NCBI GenBank assembly: GCA_046304235.1
Contig: JBKCEW010000075.1
Location: 1-6,584, forward strand
Source: CANHVK01 sp046304235
GTDB taxonomy: Bacteria > Bacteroidota > Bacteroidia > Flavobacteriales_D > Crocinitomicaceae
Reading direction: 5' to 3'
Length of the DNA stretch: 6,584 nt
Shown here: in pieces, positions 1 through 6,361 of the stretch
Position numbering within the stretch: position 1 is the stretch's first letter
Layout of the letters: every line of letters begins with the position of its first letter
Made by a program: the position numbers and the translations under genes
Notes under the pieces: generated by a model
The model's input: the letters and a program-made list of their open reading frames with translations, nothing else
Databases searched by the model: none
Told to the model about the DNA's origin: nothing

Positions 1-1
1 T

Positions 2-58
2 AACAAGATAGGAAATGATATGATTCTTTTTAAGATTAACATGTTAACAGGTTTCTAA
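2..58 (+). CDS. possible C-terminal tail of an upstream gene (partial)
   Basis: This is the only forward frame open from the window edge, ending at TAA 56-58. It encodes about 18 residues finishing GNDMILFKINMLTGF. The alternating hydrophobic pattern and terminal Phe would suit the last strand of an outer-membrane beta-barrel, but the piece is too short to assign. A competing reading exists on the minus strand: an ATG at 42-40 opens MLILKRIISFPILL, which resembles a signal or membrane segment running off the left edge. I found no promoter-like box for that reading. Only sequence further left can decide between them. Confidence 0.25.
   Translation, partial: NKIGNDMILFKINMLTGF
36..47. repeat. 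perfect 12-bp palindrome TTAACATGTTAA
   Basis: TTAACATGTTAA reads identically on both strands and lies 55 bp before the transglycosylase start. It could be a dimeric-regulator site, but it also sits inside the possible upstream coding tail, and short AT-rich palindromes arise by chance. Its presence is certain; a function is not shown. Confidence 0.35.
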
Positions 59-88
59 ATTAGATTTTAAAAATAGTATTAGTTGTTT

Positions 89-96
89 TATTTTTG
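89..96 (+). promoter_or_regulatory. candidate -7 box TATTTTTG before the transglycosylase
   Basis: TATTTTTG fits the Bacteroidota -7 consensus TAnnTTTG. It ends only five bases before the ATG at 102, so a transcript starting from it would be nearly leaderless. No TTG lies about 19 bases upstream where a -33 element is expected. It is either an unusual promoter or a chance match in T-rich DNA. Confidence 0.25.
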
Positions 97-101
97 AAGA
101 T

Positions 102-1019
102 ATGAAAAATTTACTGTTTTTAGTTCTTGTTGTAACCAGTTTTCAATCTCTATCTCAATTCTCCACATCAAACTGGTGGGATAAAGAAATATTGTTAACT
201 GATAATCAATTTGTTTTAGTAAACCCCCAAATTATAATACAAGATAAATGGGATGCATTACCGCAAACTATTTTTTGGAAACAAGTATTGACTCTATCAA
301 AAGACAGTTGTTTGATAAATGTAGCAAATACTAGACAAATTTTACATAAGATGGCTTTTGCAGATTGGACTAAACAATCTGAATACCAAAAAGATTTATA
401 CAAGGACAGTTTAAAAAAAGTTTATGGTCTAGATCCAAGCATAAAAATTAACGTAACTTTTGGTAAAAATGATTTCTATAAAATTAAGGAAGTAACTCCT
501 ACCATTTCTGATGGAATCAGAGAGTTCAGAAATTTAGGGGTAGATCCTTGGTATGCACAATCGATCCTAATGATTGAAAGTCCTGCACAAATGAAAAAAT
601 CTGAATCAGGAGCATATGGACCTTTTCAGTTGATGCCTTCTGTGGCTAGAGCTTATGGTCTAAAAGTAAATAACTATATTGACGAACGAGCTGACTTTAA
701 ACGTTCAGCATATGGAGCAGCTAAACTGATCAAACAAGTATGTATTCCTGAAGCTAGAAATATCTTAAAGAGACATAATATTACTTACAATGAATCTGAC
801 TTGTGGTTCAGATTATTTGTAATGCACGTATATCATGCTGGATCAGGAAACGTTTCAGCAGTTATGAGAAAAATTCAACCAACTTCAGGAGGACAAGAAT
901 TAATTCAAAAAATGTGGACTACAAGTGCAGGAGCTTTTGGTAATTCTTCTCAGAATTATACTCAAATTACTCTTGCAGCCCATTTGGTTTTGAATGAGTT
1001 AATTAAGGAAGATATTTAA
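102..1019 (+). CDS. secreted lytic transglycosylase (SLT/GH23-like domain)
   Basis: This protein probably cleaves the MurNAc-GlcNAc bond of peptidoglycan, forming 1,6-anhydro-MurNAc, and acts outside the cytoplasm. Residues 1-18 form a signal peptide with likely cleavage after SLS, before Gln19; no lipobox is present. Residues ~20-130 have no domain I recognise. The C-terminal half (~135-300) carries the goose-lysozyme-like SLT signatures: the catalytic Glu in MIES (E159), GAYGPFQLMPSVA (170-182, the usual G-x-M-G-x-x-Q-x-M-P block) and YHAGSGNV (244-251, the AYNAGxGNV block). At 305 residues, a signal peptide, spacer and complete catalytic domain are all accounted for. The ATG at 102 is chosen because it opens directly into the signal peptide. 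The stop TAA (1017-1019) overlaps the stop of the convergent E1 gene. Fold and activity are well supported; the role (turnover, division or secretion-linked wall opening) is unknown. Confidence 0.9.
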   Translation: MKNLLFLVLVVTSFQSLSQFSTSNWWDKEILLTDNQFVLVNPQIIIQDKWDALPQTIFWKQVLTLSKDSCLINVANTRQILHKMAFADWTKQSEYQKDLYKDSLKKVYGLDPSIKINVTFGKNDFYKIKEVTPTISDGIREFRNLGVDPWYAQSILMIESPAQMKKSESGAYGPFQLMPSVARAYGLKVNNYIDERADFKRSAYGAAKLIKQVCIPEARNILKRHNITYNESDLWFRLFVMHVYHAGSGNVSAVMRKIQPTSGGQELIQKMWTTSAGAFGNSSQNYTQITLAAHLVLNELIKEDI

Positions 1020-1036
1020 TAGTTAAATAATTCTTC
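1008..1036. terminator. candidate bidirectional terminator hairpin at convergent stops
   Basis: TATTTAA (1013-1019) and TTAAATA (1023-1029) form a perfect 7-bp inverted repeat around a TAG loop. GAAGA (1008-1012) pairs with TCTTC (1032-1036) across a two-base bulge, giving about 12 bp in all. Both converging genes stop inside it, the right place for shared termination. The stem is AT-rich and lacks a clean U-tract on either side, so efficiency is uncertain. Confidence 0.35.
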
Positions 1037-3079
1037 TAAAGAAACTCTTACTTTTTCAGCATTAGTTAATAAAGCTGACTCTAATGTTGAATTCAATGGA
1101 ATTGCAGGAGTATCAACAGAACCTACGATTTTAACAGGTGCATCTAAATATTCAAAATTATCACGTTGAATTCTACCTGCCAATCCTAAGGTAAACGTTG
1201 CTTCAATGGACTCTTCCGTAACTAATATTACTTTGTTATGTTTACGAACGGCTTGATTGATAGCATCAAAATCAACCGGATTTAATGTGCGTAAATCGAT
1301 AATTTCAACTTTTCCGTCGAAGTGTTTTTCAGCCTCTAACGCCCAATAAACTCCTCTTCCGTAAGTGATTAAAGTACACGAATCTCCATTTTCGATAGCA
1401 GATTGATCAGCCTGTTTTACAACTCTTGCTTTTCCAAAAGGAATTACATAATCTTCATCTGGTTCAACCGACATAGCACCTTCTGTTCCAGGAATTTTAG
1501 ACCAATATAATCCTTTGTGTTCCAATATTACTACTGGATTTGGATCATAAAAAGCGGATTTCATCAATCCTTTTAAGTCAGCTCCAGTAGAAGGATAAGC
1601 TACTTTAATTCCTCTAATATTTGTCAAAATAGACTCAACACTCGATGAATGATAAGGACCACCTGAACCATAAGCACCAATCGGAACACGAATGATACAA
1701 CTTACTGGCCATTTTCCATTCGATAAGTAATAAGAACGGCTAACTTCAGTAAATAACTGATTTAATCCTGGCCAAATATAATCTGCAAACTGAACTTCAA
1801 CAATCGGTTTTAATCCAACAGCAGACATTCCTACAGTACTTCCAATGATAAAAGCTTCTTGTATTGGTGTATTAAATACACGATCATCTCCAAAAGTTTG
1901 TGCTAACGTTGCAGCCTCTCTGAAAACACCACCTAATCTTCCACCTACATCTTGACCATACAATAATGCTTCTGGATGTTTAGACATTAATTCCCTAACA
2001 GCAAACAAAGCACTATCCACCATTACCGTTTTCTTTTTTCCCTGAGAAGCTCTCTCTCCTAATTCTTCTATAATTGGTGTTGGTGCAAAGATATGATCTT
2101 GAATCGAAGATGGATCTGGGTCTTCGGCATTTAACGCTTTATCGTAACATCCATCAACATAGTCAGAGACTTCTTTCTCAATTGTATCAATTTCAGAAGG
2201 TGTAATCCCTAATGAATATAATTTCGTCATTAATTTTGGATACGGATCTCTTGATGCAGCCTCTTCTAAATCATCACGATACCATTCTTTTCGAACACCT
2301 GAAGTATGGTGCCCTAATAATGGAACTTTAGCATGCACAATAAAAGGTCTTCTTTCTTTTCTAATAATTTCAATTACCTCATTGATTGTATTGTAACTTT
2401 CTTCAAAATTACTTCCATCAATCGTCCTTACTTCGATTCCGTGAAAACCTTGCGCGTATCCAGAAATATCTTGAGCTCTCGTTTCATTCGCATTTGCAGA
2501 AATATCCCAACCATTATCTTGCACCAAATACAAAATTGGAAATTGTTTTAGCGCAGACATCTGAAAAGCCTCTGCCACCTCCCCTTCTGTACAAGAAGCA
2601 TCTCCTAATGAACATACAACTACTGGATTTAATCCATTGTAATCTTCACTTAATCCTAATTTCTCTTTATATTGAATTCCCATTGCAACACCTGTAGTCG
2701 GAATAGCTTGCATCCCAGTAGCAGATGATTGATGAGGAATTTTAGGCATATCCTCTCTATTCAATGATGGATGCGAATAATACGTTCTACCTCCTGAAAA
2801 TGGATCCTCTTTTTTTGCAAAAACTTGTAGCATTAACTCATAAGGAGTCATACCAATCCCTAATAAAATACTATCATCTCTATAGTAAGGAGCAACCCAA
2901 TCTTGTGGTAATAGTTGAATACCTAAAGCTAATTGTATTGCTTCATGACCTCTAGAAGTTGCGTGTACATATTTAGATGTAATTTCTTTATTTACTTCGT
3001 ATTTTTCAGCCATCGTTTTAGCAGTAGCCATTAAACGAAAAGCCTTTAAAAATATATCTTTTGAAATTGGTTGTGACAT
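1016..3079 (-). CDS. 2-oxo-acid dehydrogenase E1, fused alpha and beta subunits (probably branched-chain)
   Basis: This is the thiamine-diphosphate E1 component, which decarboxylates a 2-oxo acid and passes the acyl group to the lipoyl E2. E1-alpha and E1-beta, often separate proteins of about 330-400 residues each, are joined in one 687-residue chain. The alpha part (~1-335) carries the TPP/Mg motif starting GDASCTEGE at 159 and closing at DN (188-189), and the GHHTSG loop (256-261) followed by RDP (278-280). The beta part (~350-687) has GQDVGGRLGGVFREA (375-389), the TPP-activating Glu in PIQEAF (E408), the active-site His in GGPYHSSS (H477) and a transketolase-C-type domain (IIDLRTLNP, 593-601). 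There is no signal peptide, so it is cytoplasmic. It starts five bases after the peptidase stop, suggesting coupled translation. Branched-chain keto acids are the likeliest substrate from family resemblance; pyruvate is not excluded. No E2 or E3 gene is in the window. Confidence 0.9.
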   Translation of the reverse strand: MSQPISKDIFLKAFRLMATAKTMAEKYEVNKEITSKYVHATSRGHEAIQLALGIQLLPQDWVAPYYRDDSILLGIGMTPYELMLQVFAKKEDPFSGGRTYYSHPSLNREDMPKIPHQSSATGMQAIPTTGVAMGIQYKEKLGLSEDYNGLNPVVVCSLGDASCTEGEVAEAFQMSALKQFPILYLVQDNGWDISANANETRAQDISGYAQGFHGIEVRTIDGSNFEESYNTINEVIEIIRKERRPFIVHAKVPLLGHHTSGVRKEWYRDDLEEAASRDPYPKLMTKLYSLGITPSEIDTIEKEVSDYVDGCYDKALNAEDPDPSSIQDHIFAPTPIIEELGERASQGKKKTVMVDSALFAVRELMSKHPEALLYGQDVGGRLGGVFREAATLAQTFGDDRVFNTPIQEAFIIGSTVGMSAVGLKPIVEVQFADYIWPGLNQLFTEVSRSYYLSNGKWPVSCIIRVPIGAYGSGGPYHSSSVESILTNIRGIKVAYPSTGADLKGLMKSAFYDPNPVVILEHKGLYWSKIPGTEGAMSVEPDEDYVIPFGKARVVKQADQSAIENGDSCTLITYGRGVYWALEAEKHFDGKVEIIDLRTLNPVDFDAINQAVRKHNKVILVTEESIEATFTLGLAGRIQRDNFEYLDAPVKIVGSVDTPAIPLNSTLESALLTNAEKVRVSLEELFNY

Positions 3080-3084
3080 ACTAT

Positions 3085-5211
3085 TTACTTGTTATTCTCC
3101 AAAATATAAGTTAGAACTTTCTCCATCAAGTGTACCCTATCTCTTCCCATTACATTATGTTTATGCATGGGGTATGGAAAGAAATCAACTTGTACTCCTG
3201 CTTCTACAAACTTTTTTATCAAGGCATAATTATGTTGCATTACTACTACATCATCTGCAGTACCATGAATAAGCAGTAAATCTCCTTTTAAATTTTTTAC
3301 ATAATTCAACAAACTAGCTTTTTCATATCCTTTTGGATTTTCATTTGGCATATCCATGTACCTTTCACCATACATAATTTCATAAAATTTCCAGTCAGTT
3401 ACTGGTCCTCCAGCAACCCCAACTTTAAATACACCCGCATTTCTTAACATCATGGAGGTAGTCATAAAACCACCAAAACTCCAACCATGAATTGCTAAAC
3501 GGTTTGTATCAACAAACTTTAATGATTTAAGATATTTAATACCTGCTAATTGATCTTCCATTTCGATTGTTCCAAGTTGTCTATGAATTACACTTTCAAA
3601 TTCAAATCCTCGATTAGCAGACCCTCTATTATCAACAGTATATACTAAATATCCTTTTTCAGCCATCCAGTGCATCCATAAATTAGAGCCATCTAACCAT
3701 TCATTTTGAATCATTTGAGCATGTGGACCACCATAGACATAGACCATTACGGGATATTTTTTTGAAGGATCAAAATGACTTGGCTTTATTAAACGAGTAT
3801 AGAGTGTTGTTCCATCGTTGGCTTTGATTTGTCCTATTTCAGTTTCACCAATTGCATATTCAGCTAATTTATTTTGGCCTTTAACCAATTCTTTTAACAT
3901 TTTACCGTTTGCATCTAAAATTTGAGAAATCGAGGGTGTAGAATGACTCGAAAATTCATCAAAGAAATATTTCCCATCCAAACCTATCGTTAATGTATGG
4001 GTACCAGAAGCAGTTGTGAGTTCGCGTTGTTTCCCATTCAGAGAAACAGAAAAATATTTAAAATCTAAAGGACTTGAACCTGTGGCAGTAAAAACAACTT
4101 CTTTACCACTATTGATTGAACCAACGATGTTTTTTGCAACAAACTTATTATTAGTTAATTGTAATTTTAATTTACCATTCCAATCATAATAATATAAATT
4201 ATTAAATCCATCCTTTTGGGAAATCCAGATAAAATCATTACAAGATTTTGAGGGAAAATAAACCGGGTTTTCAGGTTCTACCCATTTCTCATTTTTTTCA
4301 TCAAATAAAGTTTTAACAAAAGCTCCATTTTCAGCATCATATACATTCAACCAGAAATGATTTTGTTCACGATTTATTTCTACTACAACCAAGAATTTTT
4401 CATCAGGTGTCCATGCTAAATTCGTCAAATAATCATCTGGCTTATTTCTAGGAAAGATATATATGGTTTTTCGAGTTTTCAAATCATAAACTCCAATCTT
4501 TGGTTTTTCCGAAGCTTGACCAGCCATTGGATATTTTATAGAGTTTAAACTACCTGGTACTGTTTCAATATCAAGCAAGGGATAATCAGCAACATTAGAT
4601 TGATCTTTTTCATAAAAAGCAATTTTGGAATTATTTGCAGACCAAAAAATCCCCTTGTTTATTCCAAATTCATTTCTAGCAATATGTTGTCCTGATACAA
4701 TAGCTTTATTCAAATTATTAGTGATAGAAATTTGGTTTGTATCATCTAAATAATACAGGTTGTTTTCTTTAGTGAAGGCAATTAGTTTATTTTTATTATC
4801 AAGCATTATATTTTCAGCTTTTTCATCTAGCTCAAAAAATAATTTACCTTCCTTTTTAAAGGGATTAAAAACAAAATATTTATTCCCATTACTAAACATA
4901 AATTCATCCTTATTCAACCACGTCAACCCTCCTATGTATCTAATTTCAGTTTTAAGAATTTCTGAAATTTCTTTTACGTCTATTATTCGTTTCGGAGTAA
5001 AATCACCTACTTTAGAAATATAGATCATTGAAAATTTATTATCTAAAAAAGAATAGGATGAAGAATTAGGTATCCAACTAAAACCGTATGTTTTTTCAGG
5101 AGATAGAGATCTATATTGTTGAAGAACAGCATCAGATAAGGTGAGTTCTTTTTTTTGAGAAAAGACAGAAAAAGTCGATAAAATCAACAAATTAAAAACA
5201 AAAAATTTCAT
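3085..5211 (-). CDS. secreted S9 family peptidase, prolyl tripeptidyl peptidase/DPP IV-like
   Basis: This is a serine exopeptidase of the prolyl oligopeptidase clan that removes short N-terminal peptides, probably after proline. Residues 1-18 are a signal peptide ending FS before Gln19, so it is exported. An N-terminal beta-propeller of the DPP IV type spans ~35-450 and an alpha/beta-hydrolase domain ~470-708. Visible active-site residues are the nucleophile in GWSFGG (S578), Asp in HGTADD (D653), His in KHNV (H685) and the oxyanion Tyr in VYGGP (Y493). Classical DPP IV has a Glu-Glu pair binding the substrate N-terminus; here the segment reads ARNEFGI with one Glu (E181). A second Glu (E611) lies 33 residues after the Ser. 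From memory, Porphyromonas PTP-A has S603, D678, H710, E205 and E636, giving the same triad and E636 spacing. I therefore favour a tripeptidyl peptidase, though DPP IV activity is possible. It is the first gene of a likely operon with E1. Confidence 0.88.
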   Translation of the reverse strand: MKFFVFNLLILSTFSVFSQKKELTLSDAVLQQYRSLSPEKTYGFSWIPNSSSYSFLDNKFSMIYISKVGDFTPKRIIDVKEISEILKTEIRYIGGLTWLNKDEFMFSNGNKYFVFNPFKKEGKLFFELDEKAENIMLDNKNKLIAFTKENNLYYLDDTNQISITNNLNKAIVSGQHIARNEFGINKGIFWSANNSKIAFYEKDQSNVADYPLLDIETVPGSLNSIKYPMAGQASEKPKIGVYDLKTRKTIYIFPRNKPDDYLTNLAWTPDEKFLVVVEINREQNHFWLNVYDAENGAFVKTLFDEKNEKWVEPENPVYFPSKSCNDFIWISQKDGFNNLYYYDWNGKLKLQLTNNKFVAKNIVGSINSGKEVVFTATGSSPLDFKYFSVSLNGKQRELTTASGTHTLTIGLDGKYFFDEFSSHSTPSISQILDANGKMLKELVKGQNKLAEYAIGETEIGQIKANDGTTLYTRLIKPSHFDPSKKYPVMVYVYGGPHAQMIQNEWLDGSNLWMHWMAEKGYLVYTVDNRGSANRGFEFESVIHRQLGTIEMEDQLAGIKYLKSLKFVDTNRLAIHGWSFGGFMTTSMMLRNAGVFKVGVAGGPVTDWKFYEIMYGERYMDMPNENPKGYEKASLLNYVKNLKGDLLLIHGTADDVVVMQHNYALIKKFVEAGVQVDFFPYPMHKHNVMGRDRVHLMEKVLTYILENNK

Positions 5212-5263
5212 TCTTTATGTTTAAAGGTTTTACATTTACTTGACTAAAAAATCAAATACGAGG

Positions 5264-5271
5264 TAAAGATA
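5264..5271 (-). promoter_or_regulatory. weak candidate -7 box for the peptidase-E1 operon
   Basis: On the minus strand TATCTTTA matches TAnnTTTG at all but the last base and lies 52 bp before the peptidase ATG. A second, poorer match, CGTATTTG, is at 5253-5260. Neither has a TTG at the expected -33 distance. The 117-bp gap 5212-5328 holds no other gene or structure that I can see apart from the start of the hairpin at 5325. Confidence 0.2.
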
Positions 5272-5324
5272 AAATTGTTTCGTCTAAATGTTATTGATTG
5301 TTGACAAAAGAAAATTGAATATTT

Positions 5325-5343
5325 AAAACTAATTTTTAGTTTT
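5325..5343 (-). terminator. weak AT-rich hairpin at the end of the MerR gene
   Basis: AAAACTAA (5325-5332) and TTAGTTTT (5336-5343) are a perfect 8-bp inverted repeat with a 3-base loop. It covers the last codons and the TAG stop of the regulator. The stem has only one G-C pair and ends in a run of four T, so it could at most terminate weakly. Some read-through into the peptidase-E1 operon is possible. Confidence 0.28.
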
Positions 5344-6213
5344 CTTATTAATCATTAAATCGAAAGAAGTTGAATCTTTTATTTTAGTGACATATTTCTC
5401 TAAATCTGCTTCTATATGTATTAATTTATATCCACCAGCATAAATAAGAATATCTGGATAAGCCTTTTTAATCTCAGAAAAATATTTCTCCATAGATTTA
5501 TCATCCATTGCAGTAACTACAGAAGTTACCAATACACTTGGTTTGTATTTATTGATACATTGAAATAATGAGTCTAGTGGTAAACTTTGACCTAAGTAAA
5601 TTGTTTTTTTTCTTTCTTTTCTTAAAACATAATTGTAAAAAAGAACACCTAACTCATGCCATTCATTTTCAGGCAAATAAATGAAATACACATCATCTGA
5701 TTCAGTAATGGGAATTTTATCTGTCTCAACAATAATTTTTTGTCTAATCAAATGAGTAACAAAATGTTCTTGCGCAGGATTAATTGAACCTACTATCCAC
5801 ATGATACCTATTTTATCAAGGAAAGTTAAAAGAAACTTGTCAAATGTATGAAATAGACCATACTCAGAAATAAGTTCATTTAATGTTTCAGAAAAAAGTC
5901 TCTCATCCATTTGTACTAATCCAAGTAACAATACTTCAAAATAGTGGTCCTGAGAATTATTATTTAAGTTTAATTTTTCAACTCTAGAGTTAACTTCTTC
6001 ATAAGTCATTTCAGCAATTCTAGAGATTTTAACTCCATTTTTATTTAGAAGCGCTACCTTGAGAATAAATGCAAGTTCTTCATCTGAGTAATATCTAACA
6101 GAAGTATTAGATCTCGATGGTTCTAATAAGTTATATCTCTGTTCCCAAATCCTTATTGTGTGAGCTTTTATTCCTGTTAATTGCTCTAAATCACGAATTT
6201 TATACTCTCCCAT
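5329..6213 (-). CDS. MerR-type regulator with cobalamin-binding domain (CarH/LitR-like)
   Basis: This is a probable light- or B12-responsive DNA-binding repressor. With the ATG at 6213 it has 294 residues. A MerR winged helix-turn-helix occupies ~4-70 (IRDLEQLTGIKAHTIRIWEQ, 6-25), followed by a helical B12-capping region (~90-165) and a Rossmann-like B12 domain (~172-290). The capping region has the W-x9-E-H signature of adenosylcobalamin-sensing CarH (W139, E149, H150). The B12 domain has E-x-H-x2-G (E184, H186, G189), then after exactly 41 residues S-x-V (S231), and GG at 260-261; H186 is the predicted lower cobalt ligand. The residue after W139 is Ile, where Thermus CarH has the light-state ligand His132. 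A TTG at 6222 would add three residues. I prefer the ATG because TTG starts are rare here and the -7 box at 6230-6237 would leave the TTG almost leaderless. Relatives usually control carotenoid genes, absent here. It is divergent from the reading frame at 6362 and may control that promoter and its own. Confidence 0.88.
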   Translation of the reverse strand: MGEYKIRDLEQLTGIKAHTIRIWEQRYNLLEPSRSNTSVRYYSDEELAFILKVALLNKNGVKISRIAEMTYEEVNSRVEKLNLNNNSQDHYFEVLLLGLVQMDERLFSETLNELISEYGLFHTFDKFLLTFLDKIGIMWIVGSINPAQEHFVTHLIRQKIIVETDKIPITESDDVYFIYLPENEWHELGVLFYNYVLRKERKKTIYLGQSLPLDSLFQCINKYKPSVLVTSVVTAMDDKSMEKYFSEIKKAYPDILIYAGGYKLIHIEADLEKYVTKIKDSTSFDLMINKKTKN

Positions 6214-6229
6214 ATCACTCAAAACAAAA

Positions 6230-6237
6230 CAAATATA
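6230..6237 (-). promoter_or_regulatory. -7 box TATATTTG of the MerR gene
   Basis: Read on the minus strand this is TATATTTG, an exact TAnnTTTG match. It ends 16 bases before the ATG at 6213, placing the predicted transcript start near 6226. No good TTG -33 element is visible at 17-23 bases upstream, so strength is uncertain. Its position argues for the ATG over the TTG at 6222. Confidence 0.5.
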
Positions 6238-6240
6238 AAA

Positions 6241-6294
6241 TTGTTTAAATTTCAGATTCTATTTTTTTTTATGGATCCAATTTTGTTCAAGTTT
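6241..6294. repeat. pair of 12-bp direct repeats between divergent promoters, candidate operator
   Basis: TTGTTTAAATTT (6241-6252) and TTGTTCAAGTTT (6283-6294) match at 10 of 12 positions and start 42 bp apart, about four helical turns, so they face the same side of the DNA. The first abuts the MerR -7 box and the second lies 18 bp before the opposite -7 box, both in the promoter spacer/-33 zones where a CarH-type repressor would block polymerase. AT-rich DNA yields such matches by chance, so this is a hypothesis. Confidence 0.3.
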
Positions 6295-6312
6295 AATTAA
6301 GATGAATTGCTA

Positions 6313-6320
6313 TATATTTG
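6313..6320 (+). promoter_or_regulatory. -7 box TATATTTG facing the lipoprotein reading frame
   Basis: TATATTTG is an exact match to TAnnTTTG and is the same octamer as the MerR -7 box on the other strand. It lies 41 bp before the ATG at 6362, giving a predicted leader of roughly 38 nt. A TTG occurs at 6283-6285, but the 27-base spacing is longer than usual for the -33 element. Confidence 0.5.
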
Positions 6321-6361
6321 CATTTTATTTCAATTTTCTAAAACGAACTAATTTAATTCTG

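Noticed and set aside
1..101. tRNA, riboswitch or attachment site at the left edge
   Set aside because: I see only a 12-bp palindrome and T-rich DNA, with no cloverleaf, conserved aptamer core or duplicated att-like sequence.
206..403. 65-residue minus-strand reading frame
   Set aside because: It lies wholly inside the transglycosylase gene on the opposite strand, has no recognisable motif and no promoter-like box, and is explained as a shadow of the real gene.
2333..2955. Three plus-strand frames (2333-2551, 2386-2697, 2764-2955)
   Set aside because: All are antisense to the E1 TPP-binding and N-terminal regions, which carry clear family motifs. Their translations are low-complexity and motif-free.
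4760..5023. 87-residue plus-strand frame with a Ser/Leu-rich start resembling a signal peptide
   Set aside because: It is antisense to the peptidase propeller. The Ser/Leu/Phe richness is what AT-rich coding DNA gives when read backwards.
6214..6222. TTG at 6222-6220 as the start of the MerR gene
   Set aside because: It adds only three residues (M-S-D), TTG starts are rare in this group, and the -7 box at 6230-6237 would leave a leader of only a few bases. The ATG at 6213 fits better.
6262..6270. Run of nine T in the MerR upstream region, as a terminator or phase-variable tract
   Set aside because: No stem precedes it on the plus strand and it lies between divergent promoters. A 9-base T run is unremarkable in DNA this AT-rich, though slippage between strains could be checked.
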